From assembly GCA_026396675.1 (NCBI GenBank), contig JAPLWI010000009.1, forward strand, positions 1 to 40,153: a stretch of DNA of 40,153 nt. The letters run 5' to 3'. This document shows positions 1-8,397 of the stretch, piece after piece. The notes beneath the pieces are model-generated. The model saw nothing but the letters and a program-made list of their open reading frames with translations. It made no database searches and was not told the origin of the DNA. Position 1 is the stretch's first letter, and every line of letters begins with the position of its first letter. The translations under genes were made by a program, and so were the position numbers. Source of the DNA: Candidatus Kaiserbacteria bacterium (GTDB lineage: Bacteria; Patescibacteriota; Minisyncoccia; Phycocordibacterales; Phycocordibacteraceae).

Positions 1-31
1 TACTCGTGCCCGAATTCACTCCGTACGATTT

Positions 32-1432
32 TCATACAGGGAATTTTTTCGTTATTTCTTCAACAAACGTCGGAATGGTACCTTCCAGATTGCCGGAAGT
101 AAGAATAAGTACCACTTCATTTCCGGAAAGCGATTGCACAACTGTATCAGGGGTCGTGTAAGGTTTAGCAATCACACCGACGTGCGTGAGAATCTCTTCG
201 TGCGAGAGCTGGTCGTGTGTCGACGCGCCTTGTGTCGCTGGCGGAGCGATAAAGACCACCGAAGATTCTTTAAACACGTCATCATACCAATTAAGATTCG
301 CGCGATTCCGCCAGCCGAAAGTATGTGGTTCAAAAATAATAACAAGTGGTTTATCTGGGAAGTGAAGCGTCATCGCTTCTATCGCTGTACGCGCTTTTTC
401 ATAAGAAGAACCGAATCCTTCAAAGATTGGAACGCGCGAAAGCGGAGCAATGTTATCGAGCCGACGATGTACTCCTTTGAAATCATTAACAGCATCTAAT
501 ATCTGCGCGAAATTCGCATATCCGCGGGCGAGAACATAAGCCACTGCACCAACGATATTTTCAACATTGTGTGCGCCGAGGAGTGTCGTTTCAATCTCGC
601 CAAGCATCGCTTCTTTCCCAATGAGATGAAAGTGTGTTTTTTCTCCATAATGAATATCAGCTGCTCGATAATCAGCAGAACTATTTTTTATACCGTAAGA
701 AATGACTTTCTTCCCAGATGCTTGCGCGAGGGCAAGTGCATTCGGTTCATCCGCGCTAGAAACAACAATCCCGTCATCTGGCACAAGTGCGAGAAGTTCC
801 TGGAATGGTTTCTGATAGTCAGTAAATGACGGATATACATTCACATGATCGTGCACAACAGAGGTCAGAATGATGTCATGCGGATGCAGATGCATAAATT
901 TCGCGCGCAAATCATCGTGTGCAGAAGGGTATTCGTCGCCCTCAAGAATAAATGGCGCGGCGCTTCCGAGCGCCGCGGAACTAGGAAGCCACTTTGTCTC
1001 AACCGGTTCTGCGCCGATGAAATAACCAGCATCAACTCCGGCGTGCCGCAGGATGTGAGCGACAATCGTAGCCATCGTTGATTTCCCGTAACTTCCCGCC
1101 ACGACAAGATTTTCTCGCTCTTTGGTGAGCTGCCCAAGTATCTCAGGAAATGAGTACACTGGCTTCCCGAGAGCTAATGCGGCTCGTACCTCTGCATTTT
1201 CTTCTGGCGCTAGTTTCGCATTTCGGCCGATGACGAAACAATCGGCATCTGCGGGAATATTTTTCGGATCATACCCAAGCGAAAAAGAAATCCCGCCACG
1301 CGACAAAATGTCGCGTGGCGGTCCATAACATTCGGCATCAGATCCAGTCACCTGCCAGCCCGCTTCTTTAAGAAGCAGGGCAGTCGCGCTCATCCCGACG
1401 CCCGCGATGCCGATGAAATGGACTTTCTGCAT
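32..1432 (-). CDS. Mur ligase family protein, Mpl-like (UDP-N-acetylmuramate:tripeptide ligase) or MurC-like
   Basis: N-terminal HFIGIAGVGMSA, ATP-binding VVAGSYGKSTMAT, EGDEYPSAHDD and HDHVNVYPSF motifs; layout resembles Mpl more than canonical MurC. Confidence 0.8.
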   Translation of the reverse strand: MQKVHFIGIAGVGMSATALLLKEAGWQVTGSDAECYGPPRDILSRGGISFSLGYDPKNIPADADCFVIGRNAKLAPEENAEVRAALALGKPVYSFPEILGQLTKERENLVVAGSYGKSTMATIVAHILRHAGVDAGYFIGAEPVETKWLPSSAALGSAAPFILEGDEYPSAHDDLRAKFMHLHPHDIILTSVVHDHVNVYPSFTDYQKPFQELLALVPDDGIVVSSADEPNALALAQASGKKVISYGIKNSSADYRAADIHYGEKTHFHLIGKEAMLGEIETTLLGAHNVENIVGAVAYVLARGYANFAQILDAVNDFKGVHRRLDNIAPLSRVPIFEGFGSSYEKARTAIEAMTLHFPDKPLVIIFEPHTFGWRNRANLNWYDDVFKESSVVFIAPPATQGASTHDQLSHEEILTHVGVIAKPYTTPDTVVQSLSGNEVVLILTSGNLEGTIPTFVEEITKKFPV

Positions 1433-1469
1433 GTGAGTAGAGTGTAGCTTTTTTGATAGAAAAAGAAAA

Positions 1470-1496
1470 ACGGCCGACCCTTTTAAGGCCGGCCGT
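1470..1496 (-). terminator. Intrinsic terminator for the minus-strand gene at 1533-2372
   Basis: Perfect 7-bp stem ACGGCCG(1470-1476)/CGGCCGT(1490-1496); on the minus strand followed by TTTTTCTTTTTC. Confidence 0.75.
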
Positions 1497-1500
1497 GGTT

Positions 1501-1523
1501 GGTCAGCTATTGTATGGCTGACC
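1501..1523 (-). repeat. Second hairpin next to the terminator
   Basis: GGTCAGC-TATTGTATG-GCTGACC, 7-bp perfect stem, between the CDS end and the terminator hairpin. Confidence 0.6.
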
Positions 1524-1532
1524 GTGGTGAAA

Positions 1533-2372
1533 TCAAGAGCAACGTTTGATCACGATTAAATTTCTTCTCCGCGTGTCCTTGCCGTCATGGGTGTGAGCGA
1601 GAGCAGGAAGTTCTGATAATGAATTTCCTGTCCATACTTCCCGAATACCCATCTGGCGAGCCTGCTCTTCAAATATATCCTCCAAGCTAATGAACACGCT
1701 GCTATTGTTTTTCCGTCTGATGCCACTCGGCCATCTGCTATTGATTAGAGACGCGAGTGCTTGGTTATATGACCCATACGACGGATTATCAAAGCGGTGT
1801 TCAAACATCATTGTCGGAATCGCGAAGTGCATGCACATCGTGATTTCGTGGATCGGAACTTTCCGATCATGGAGCGCCTTAACGATCGTGTGAACAACAC
1901 TTATGTATTCACGATTTGGCTCTCCAATTACCACGCCACGATTAATTAATGAATCGCGTCCAGCATGGGCGACGACCATATACTCACCGGCAGTTGCGAT
2001 GATAACAGGACAACCGGCTCCGCTCATCACAAATGCTTGTCTTTTCCCAAGGAAAACCCCATCCGCTGGAAGGTTTTGTTTCCTGTACAAAGAAGCATGT
2101 TCCCCCAGTTTTATTTTGTCTTCCAGTAACGAACTTTCAACAATCTGCGCACTCGACAAAACCACATTCGGGGCGAAGGCCTTGTGCACTCCCATTTTGC
2201 AAAGCGCAGAGTGTATTCCAGCTACAAGAGATGGATTTCCCCCAACATCTCTTTGTTTCTGAATTGGCCTTAGGGACCAGTTCGAAACGCCATACTGCTG
2301 TGCCTCGCTATTTGGGCACCATGCGCCCACGGCCACTTCAATATTTCCAACAACAAATTTTTTCCGATACAT
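1533..2372 (-). CDS. Divergent YfiH/laccase-domain (polyphenol oxidase, DUF152-like) protein
   Basis: GCPVIIATAGEYMVVAHAGRDSL resembles the YfiH C...HAGW region; C-terminal HTHDGKDTRRRNLIVI resembles the YfiH tail. By-eye similarity only. Confidence 0.45.
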   Translation of the reverse strand: MYRKKFVVGNIEVAVGAWCPNSEAQQYGVSNWSLRPIQKQRDVGGNPSLVAGIHSALCKMGVHKAFAPNVVLSSAQIVESSLLEDKIKLGEHASLYRKQNLPADGVFLGKRQAFVMSGAGCPVIIATAGEYMVVAHAGRDSLINRGVVIGEPNREYISVVHTIVKALHDRKVPIHEITMCMHFAIPTMMFEHRFDNPSYGSYNQALASLINSRWPSGIRRKNNSSVFISLEDIFEEQARQMGIREVWTGNSLSELPALAHTHDGKDTRRRNLIVIKRCS

Positions 2373-2474
2373 TCCCTACCTCCCTTGTTTTTAATATGCT
2401 TCCGTGCGGTATTGTAGCGCACTACAAATATAAGTCAATGTGGTGTTGCAGGGCGTGTAATGTAAGCTAGCAGG

Positions 2475-3164
2475 ATGGGCAAATTATCTATTGTCGCAAC
2501 ACCGATAGGAAATCTAGAGGACATTACATTGCGTGCTCTGCGCACGCTGAAAGATTGCGATGTCATCTACGCAGAAGACACTCGCGTTACTGCAAAATTG
2601 CTCACGCGATATGAAATAAAAAAGCCAGTACTTCGGCTCGATGCGGTAACTGAACTGAAAAAAGCGGGAGAAATAATAACTCGACTTGAAAACGACGAAC
2701 ATATCGCATTTGTAAGCGATGCTGGTACTCCGTGTATTTCTGATCCCGGACAGCGGCTTGTAGCCGCTGTCCGGTCCCGCGAAGCCCTGGGCGAAGTGGG
2801 ACGGGATATTCAGATTGAGGCAATACCGGGACCTTCCGCACTTACAGCCGCACTTTCTATTGCCGGAATAGATGTAACTAAATTTACTTTTCTAGGATTC
2901 CTACCGCATAAAAAAGGCCGTCAAACAGCATTGAAAAAAATAACAGAAAGTGAATTGCCCGTTGTGCTCTACGAATCCCCGCACCGCATTTTGAAGTTGC
3001 TAGAAGAATGTGTCCAACACCGAGTGTCGGACATTGTAATTGCACGTGAACTCACGAAAATTCACGAGGAAGTGATTTCCGGAACGCCAAGCGAAGTTCA
3101 GAAACATTTCGTCGAACATCCCGACACAGTAAAGGGCGAATTTGTGGTAATTGTAGAACCATAA
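2475..3164 (+). CDS. rsmI: 16S rRNA (cytidine-2'-O)-methyltransferase RsmI
   Basis: GKLSIVATPIGNLEDITLRALRTLKDCDVIYAEDTR, SDAGTPCISDPG, IPGPSALTAALSIAG, LYESPHR, ARELTKIHEE. Confidence 0.95.
   Translation: MGKLSIVATPIGNLEDITLRALRTLKDCDVIYAEDTRVTAKLLTRYEIKKPVLRLDAVTELKKAGEIITRLENDEHIAFVSDAGTPCISDPGQRLVAAVRSREALGEVGRDIQIEAIPGPSALTAALSIAGIDVTKFTFLGFLPHKKGRQTALKKITESELPVVLYESPHRILKLLEECVQHRVSDIVIARELTKIHEEVISGTPSEVQKHFVEHPDTVKGEFVVIVEP
2746..2774. repeat. Perfect inverted repeat inside rsmI
   Basis: CCGGACAGCGGC(2746-2757)-TTGTA-GCCGCTGTCCGG(2763-2774), 12 bp. Confidence 0.95.
2774..2802. repeat. Palindromic element inside rsmI, core shared with 36404-36429
   Basis: GTCCCGCGAAGCCCTGGGCGAAGTGGGAC; GTCCC/GGGAC ends; encodes REALGEVG. 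Confidence 0.7.
3011..3033. repeat. Palindromic element inside rsmI, near-identical to 7033-7055
   Basis: TGTCCAACACCGAGTGTCGGACA; 22/23 identical to the copy in the glycosyltransferase at 6458. Confidence 0.9.
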
Positions 3165-3207
3165 CTACCCACTACCAACTACAACCTATAACCTGTATAC
3201 TGATGCT

Positions 3208-3360
3208 ATGTCCCGTTCAAGCACTCTTATTCTTTTCGGCATTTTGATAATCATTACGCCATTCTCGGGTTTCCCGATGGCGTTTCGTTCATTTTTCTTG
3301 GTGATTTTCGGCGCCTGTGTGCTCGGCATTGGCATCGTGATGCGTACTAAAAGAGAGTGA
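3208..3360 (+). CDS. Small (50 aa) hydrophobic membrane protein
   Basis: ATG..TGA: MSRSSTLILFGILIIITPFSGFPMAFRSFFLVIFGACVLGIGIVMRTKRE; two hydrophobic stretches; TATACT at 3196-3201. Not in the ORF track (too short). Confidence 0.65.
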   Translation: MSRSSTLILFGILIIITPFSGFPMAFRSFFLVIFGACVLGIGIVMRTKRE

Positions 3361-3452
3361 AGTTTTGATTTACCCGCACACCAAGGATACCGTTGCGTCT
3401 TACGCACAATCCAATTTACGGCATTCTTGGTGTTCGGGTATACTGGATAGCA

Positions 3453-5114
3453 ATGGAAAATCCCGAACGCGTTACTTACTTCGCGGCGACTGACTCGCGC
3501 GGGAAGTTTATTCCTTTCGGCATAAAAGCGAAGGACCGCGATCGCCACATGTACGTCATCGGGAAGACCGGAATGGGGAAATCGACCATTCTCGAAAATA
3601 TGGCGATTCAGGATCTGCGTAACGGCGAGGGATTTGCATTTATTGATCCGCACGGCGAGACAGCAAACAAACTTCTCGATTACATTCCAGAACACCGCTT
3701 GAAAGACGTTGTCTATTTCGCGCCGTTTGATATGGAGCATCCAATTGCGTTTAATGTGATGGAAGATGTCGGGTATGACAAACGGCATCTCGTTGTCTCC
3801 GGTCTGATGGCGACTTTTAAAAAGATTTGGGAAGATGCCTGGAGCGCACGAATGGAATATATTCTCACCAACACGCTTCTGGCGCTGTTGGAATATCCTG
3901 ACGCAACTCTGCTCGGCGTCAATCGGATGTACACCGACAAAGAATATAGGAAGAAAGTCGTTGAAAATGTGAAAGACCCTGTGGTGAAGGACTTTTGGAC
4001 GAAAGAGTTTGCGAACTACGGCGATCGCTATACACAAGAAGCGACACCTGCAATCCAGAACAAAGTAGGTCAATTTACCGGCAACCCTCTTATTCGAAAC
4101 ATCATCGGCCAACCCAAATCATCCTTTGATATCCGCACAATGATGGATGAGAAAAAAATTCTCATTATAAATCTCTCAAAAGGCCTCGTGGGAGAAACGA
4201 ATATGCGCCTCTTGGGCTCGATGCTCACAACGCGCATTTTTCTTTCCGCAATGAGTCGTGCCAATTTACATGGCTCTGCGCTCGCAAAACTTCCAAATTT
4301 TTATTTCTATGTGGACGAATTCCAGAACTTCGCGAATGAGACATTTGCGGAAATTCTTTCCGAATCGCGCAAATATAAACTGAATCTAGTCATAGCGCAC
4401 CAATACATCGAACAGATGGAAGAAGCAGTGCGCGATGCCGTCTTCGGCAACGTCGGAACGACAGTCGCTTTCCGTGTCGGACCGTTTGATGCAGAAGTAT
4501 TGGAAACCGTATTTTTGCCGCAATTTACAAAAGAAGACCTTGTGAGTTTGGATCGACGACAAATTTATTTAACACTGATGATAGACGGAGTCGGATCGGC
4601 GCCGTTTTCTGCAGTTACGATTCCACCGATAGAAGCGCCGCCAGTTTCGTACCGCGAACAAGTTGTTGAGTCGTCTCGTACACAATTTACCGCGGTGCGT
4701 GGTGATGTTGAGAAAGTGATTATAGAAGAGCTTGAGGCGAGCGCTGCGTCTGCACCGCCGGCTGATGCGCGAATGAAGAAGAAATCATTCGTTCCTACTC
4801 CCAGCCCAACTTTTATTACTCCTCCCCGCGAACGGGTGAAAGAATTTACTCCAAAACCAGATGTTGTGACTAAAAGTCCCGAAGATTTGAAATCAATTCT
4901 GCGCACTATGACCTCAAAAACAAGCGCGGAGAGAGAACATACTCAGACGCAAAATAAACAATCATTAAAAGGAGCGCTTGCTGATGTGCTTGCGAAGAAT
5001 ACTCAACTCCGACGCCCTGAGGGGTCGGAGCCCCGACCGCAAACGTCGGGGGAAAAGAAACCTTTTGAAGTTCCCGAGGACACGCTTCGGAAAGTGCTGA
5101 AGGGCGAGACATAA
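3453..5114 (+). CDS. Type IV secretion VirD4/TraG-like or HerA-like ATPase
   Basis: Walker A VIGKTGMGKST, FAFIDPHGETANKLLDYIP, Walker B-like FYFYVDEFQNF, VIAHQYIEQM. Start at MENPERV placed after TATACT 3439-3444. Low-complexity C-terminal tail. Confidence 0.85.
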   Translation: MENPERVTYFAATDSRGKFIPFGIKAKDRDRHMYVIGKTGMGKSTILENMAIQDLRNGEGFAFIDPHGETANKLLDYIPEHRLKDVVYFAPFDMEHPIAFNVMEDVGYDKRHLVVSGLMATFKKIWEDAWSARMEYILTNTLLALLEYPDATLLGVNRMYTDKEYRKKVVENVKDPVVKDFWTKEFANYGDRYTQEATPAIQNKVGQFTGNPLIRNIIGQPKSSFDIRTMMDEKKILIINLSKGLVGETNMRLLGSMLTTRIFLSAMSRANLHGSALAKLPNFYFYVDEFQNFANETFAEILSESRKYKLNLVIAHQYIEQMEEAVRDAVFGNVGTTVAFRVGPFDAEVLETVFLPQFTKEDLVSLDRRQIYLTLMIDGVGSAPFSAVTIPPIEAPPVSYREQVVESSRTQFTAVRGDVEKVIIEELEASAASAPPADARMKKKSFVPTPSPTFITPPRERVKEFTPKPDVVTKSPEDLKSILRTMTSKTSAEREHTQTQNKQSLKGALADVLAKNTQLRRPEGSEPRPQTSGEKKPFEVPEDTLRKVLKGET

Positions 5115-5132
5115 TTATTTTAAGCAATTAGT

Positions 5133-6461
5133 ATGCATACGCGCATGCGCAACTATTTTTGTATACTCACATTACTATTTTTTATATTTCCTGCATTCGC
5201 ATATGCGGCAAATTCGAGCTGGCTTAAGCCGTATACAATTTCAAACGATACCATCTGTCCAAGTGTTCCTGATGTATGTCCTGCGTCTACTTCAATTAAC
5301 ATCTCATTTTATGAACGTGTCAAGAAAGCTTCCATTTATATCGAAACCCCCACCGGAGACAAGATAAAAATCTATGAAAATACCAGCGGTGTCATGGATC
5401 CCCAAGCTTATTCTTGGAATGGCACTATTGACAACAAGAATGGAGTAATAGTGCCCGAGGGTATTTATACAGTTTCTGTATCCGCGACATTGGCAGACGA
5501 TTCTAAAGTGACAGATACATCAAGAACGATTACCGTCTCATCTACTGCAGGCGCAAGTTCAACCCCCAACAATTCTTCTGACACGACTGACACGACTGAC
5601 ACGACTGATACGACTACAGATACAGTCACAACAACCTACACACCGCCACCATCGGCGCTTACCGTAGACGCAGGTGTCAATCAGGATGCAGCTATGGATG
5701 TGCCGTTACATTTTTCCACACGCACGACAATCAAGGGCGGTGCGGTTGATCCATCCGCGGAAATTTCATGGGGCTTTGGTGATGGTTCTTCAGCAGAGGG
5801 TAGCGCGGTTGAAAAGACCTATCGCTACGCGGGGAAGTACATCGTTGTGGTTACGGCGACCGATGGGGCGGCGACAGGGCGCGACGAATTCATTGTCACT
5901 GTACGGCCTGCACAAGCGCGCATTTTCGAGGTTCCCGACACCGGCATTATGATTGCAAATGACGCGAGTGAACGCCTTGACATCTCTGGTTGGGCACTTT
6001 TTGCGGGCACAGGTTCTTTTCGCATTCCAGACGGCACAGTTATATTGCCGAAGGCGAGTGTTCTTTTTTCTTCAACCATAACGAAACTATTTACCACACA
6101 AAATGTGACGCTTGCATATCCAGACGGTGTTATTGCCGCCATAAATGTATCGCAACCTTCTGTGTCTGATGCGAGTTATAAACAAGTACAGACGGTCCGC
6201 CTTGGCGAGGCTTCGGCGAGACAGGTCGAACCAATTATCAGTACAAGAACGAATGTCCAGACCTATGATGAAGCAGTAAATGCCCCCGCGGCGGCGATAG
6301 GACTCGCCGCCGTGGGGGCGGCATTGCCACCAGTTTCGTCCACTTCTCCAGAAACCGCAGAAGTCACAGAAACCTCTGCCACTGGTCTTTTGCATTCTCC
6401 ATGGACGCTCGGTTTCTTAGGTATTATCGCCGTCGCTGGCGGCGCGTTTATACTTTTATGA
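5133..6461 (+). CDS. Secreted/anchored surface protein with PKD and lamin-tail (LTD)-like domains and C-terminal TM
   Basis: Signal peptide CILTLLFFIFPAFAYAA; FlgD-Ig-like N-terminus; DTTDTTDTT linker; PKD-like SWGFGDGSSAEGSAVEKTYRYAGKYIVVVTATD; LTD-like ERLDISGWALFAG; C-terminal TM LGFLGIIAVAGGAFILL. Confidence 0.75.
   Translation: MHTRMRNYFCILTLLFFIFPAFAYAANSSWLKPYTISNDTICPSVPDVCPASTSINISFYERVKKASIYIETPTGDKIKIYENTSGVMDPQAYSWNGTIDNKNGVIVPEGIYTVSVSATLADDSKVTDTSRTITVSSTAGASSTPNNSSDTTDTTDTTDTTTDTVTTTYTPPPSALTVDAGVNQDAAMDVPLHFSTRTTIKGGAVDPSAEISWGFGDGSSAEGSAVEKTYRYAGKYIVVVTATDGAATGRDEFIVTVRPAQARIFEVPDTGIMIANDASERLDISGWALFAGTGSFRIPDGTVILPKASVLFSSTITKLFTTQNVTLAYPDGVIAAINVSQPSVSDASYKQVQTVRLGEASARQVEPIISTRTNVQTYDEAVNAPAAAIGLAAVGAALPPVSSTSPETAEVTETSATGLLHSPWTLGFLGIIAVAGGAFILL
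6282..6319. repeat. Long inverted repeat inside the PKD/LTD gene
   Basis: GCCCCCGCGGCGGCGA(6282-6297)-TAGGAC-TCGCCGCCGTGGGGGC(6304-6319); 15/16 Watson-Crick plus one possible G:U. Confidence 0.9.
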
Positions 6462-7627
6462 AACGCATTCTTATTTTTTCACTCGCATATTATCCGCATG
6501 TCGGCGGTGCTGAAATCGCGTTGAAAGAAATAACAGACAGAATTTCTGCGGAAGAAATTGAATTCCATATGGTTACTATGAATTTCGGCGGAGAAGCGCT
6601 AGAAGAAAAAATCGGAAATGTTTTTGTGCATCGAGTCGGTCCGCCAGCTGGCGGACACGCGTCATATTTTCAGAAAATACTTTTCATTCCGCGCGCCGCC
6701 GCTACGGCGGCGCGTCTGCACCGCACTCATCATTTCACCGCATTCTGGGCAATGATGTCCTACATGTTGTTCCCGATTGTCCTGCTTCGATTTATGGGTT
6801 TACGAAACCCATATTTGTTGACGCTTCAAGAAGGCGATCCGTGGCAACACATGTTCGGCCGCTGGTTTATTCTTCCGTTCCGGCCGCTTCTTTCTGCCGG
6901 TTTTAAAAACGCGTCAGCTGTGCAGACAATTTCCACCTATCTAGCCACATGGGCGCGTCGCATGGGATATCAAGGTGAAATATCGGTAATTCCAAACGGC
7001 GTCGATGTCGAACGTTTCAAAAGTGTCCAACATGTCCAACACCGAGTGTTGGACACTTCGGGGATAGTAAAACTTGTGACTACATCACGCCTCGTGCATA
7101 AAAATGCGATTGACGACGTCATTCACGCGCTAAAACTTTTGCCAGACAACATTCGTTTTGTGATTTATGGTATCGGTCCCGATGAAGAAATGCTGAAGAC
7201 ATTGGCAAAAAATCTTGGAGTTGAACAGCGCGTGAAATTTATGGGTCATATTATTGATCACTCAGAATTACTGCACGCGCTCGGTGAGTGCGACATCTTT
7301 ATCCGCCCGTCGCGCTCGGAAGGAATGGGGAATTCTTTCATAGAGGCGATGGCGGCGGGGCTGCCGGTCATTGCAACGCAAGAAGGCGGCATCGCCGATT
7401 TCCTTTTTGATGCAAAGCGCAATCCCGATAAAGAAACAACCGGCTGGGCAGTAGACAAAGATTCTTCTGAACAGATTGCGAAAGCAGTGAAAGAAATTTT
7501 GAATAATCCAGAACAAACAAAACAGGTCGTTTCTAACGCCAAAAAGCTCGTTACAGAAAATTATGATTGGGATCTTATCGCTGGCAAGATAAGAACTCTC
7601 TTTGGTGATATATTTCCTAGCATATGA
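6458..7627 (+). CDS. Glycosyltransferase family 4 (GT-B)
   Basis: MKRILIFSLAYYPHVGGAEIALKEIT, VIPNGVDVERF, RPSRSEGMGNSFIEAMAAGLPVIAT. ATG overlaps the upstream TGA (ATGA). Confidence 0.9.
   Translation: MKRILIFSLAYYPHVGGAEIALKEITDRISAEEIEFHMVTMNFGGEALEEKIGNVFVHRVGPPAGGHASYFQKILFIPRAAATAARLHRTHHFTAFWAMMSYMLFPIVLLRFMGLRNPYLLTLQEGDPWQHMFGRWFILPFRPLLSAGFKNASAVQTISTYLATWARRMGYQGEISVIPNGVDVERFKSVQHVQHRVLDTSGIVKLVTTSRLVHKNAIDDVIHALKLLPDNIRFVIYGIGPDEEMLKTLAKNLGVEQRVKFMGHIIDHSELLHALGECDIFIRPSRSEGMGNSFIEAMAAGLPVIATQEGGIADFLFDAKRNPDKETTGWAVDKDSSEQIAKAVKEILNNPEQTKQVVSNAKKLVTENYDWDLIAGKIRTLFGDIFPSI
6639..6656. repeat. 18-nt perfect palindrome in glycosyltransferase CDS
   Basis: GTCCGCCAGCTGGCGGAC. Confidence 0.95.
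6692..6714. repeat. Inverted repeat in the same CDS
   Basis: CGCGCCGCCG-CTA-CGGCGGCGCG, 10-bp perfect stem. Confidence 0.95.
7021..7058. repeat. Nested palindromic element in the same CDS, shared with rsmI
   Basis: AAGTGTCCAACA(7021-7032) pairs perfectly with TGTTGGACACTT(7047-7058); inner TGTCCAACA-CCGAG-TGTTGGACA at 7033-7055. Confidence 0.95.
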
Positions 7628-8397
7628 ATCGATACGATTTTATTATTGAACAGGTGCGGGCGGCTGGAGAGTTGCTGATGCGGCTACGCGAAGAGAAATT
7701 TGAAACCCTCACAAAGGGCAATGACCCGCGTGATATCGTCACTTCAGTCGATATCGCGGTGAATAATTTCCTTGTCGGGAAGATACGAGAAGTGTTTCCA
7801 GAAGACGCGATTTATTCTGAAGAGAATGAAAACAAAGTAACCGAAGCACCTGCACTTTGGGCAATTGATCCTATCGACGGCTCGTCAAACTTTTCGCGCG
7901 GCATTCCACATTTTTCTATTTGCATCGCGTTTCTTCAGAATGGCGTACCGGAGACAGGTGCGGTCTATAATCCTGTTACAAACGAACTCTTTAGTTTCCA
8001 AAAAGGCGGAGGCGCATTTCTGAATGGCAAACCAATTCGAGTATCTCAAGAGACCGAATTAAAAAATGCTTTCGTATTACTGCATGCCGGTCGCAAGCAG
8101 GAACTCTGGGATTGGGGTGGGGAATCTTATCGACAGCTTCTTGAACATGCAAAGAAAACAGGCAATCTTTCCGGAAGTGCACTCGATACCTGTTTCGTTG
8201 CGGCGGGACGCGTCGAAGCGAATATTTACGGGACGCTCTCGACGCTTGATATCGCGGCGGCAATCGGCATTTTGCTTGAAGCCGGCGGTGTCATCGTAAA
8301 TCAGCAAGGGGAATCGGTGACACTCACATCAACACCACAACGCGTTATCGCTACAAATTCAATGACCATTGCCAACGCGCTTCGTACGATTATCTAA
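7624..8397 (+). CDS. Inositol monophosphatase family protein
   Basis: YSEENENK, WAIDPIDGSSNFSRGIPHFSICIAF, and C-terminal LDIAAAIGILLEAGGVI. Confidence 0.9.
   Translation: MNRYDFIIEQVRAAGELLMRLREEKFETLTKGNDPRDIVTSVDIAVNNFLVGKIREVFPEDAIYSEENENKVTEAPALWAIDPIDGSSNFSRGIPHFSICIAFLQNGVPETGAVYNPVTNELFSFQKGGGAFLNGKPIRVSQETELKNAFVLLHAGRKQELWDWGGESYRQLLEHAKKTGNLSGSALDTCFVAAGRVEANIYGTLSTLDIAAAIGILLEAGGVIVNQQGESVTLTSTPQRVIATNSMTIANALRTII

Noticed and set aside
3186-4112. 308-aa minus-strand ORF
   Set aside because: Antisense to the VirD4-like ATPase with clear P-loop motifs; its translation is Cys/His/Arg-rich and has no recognisable domain.
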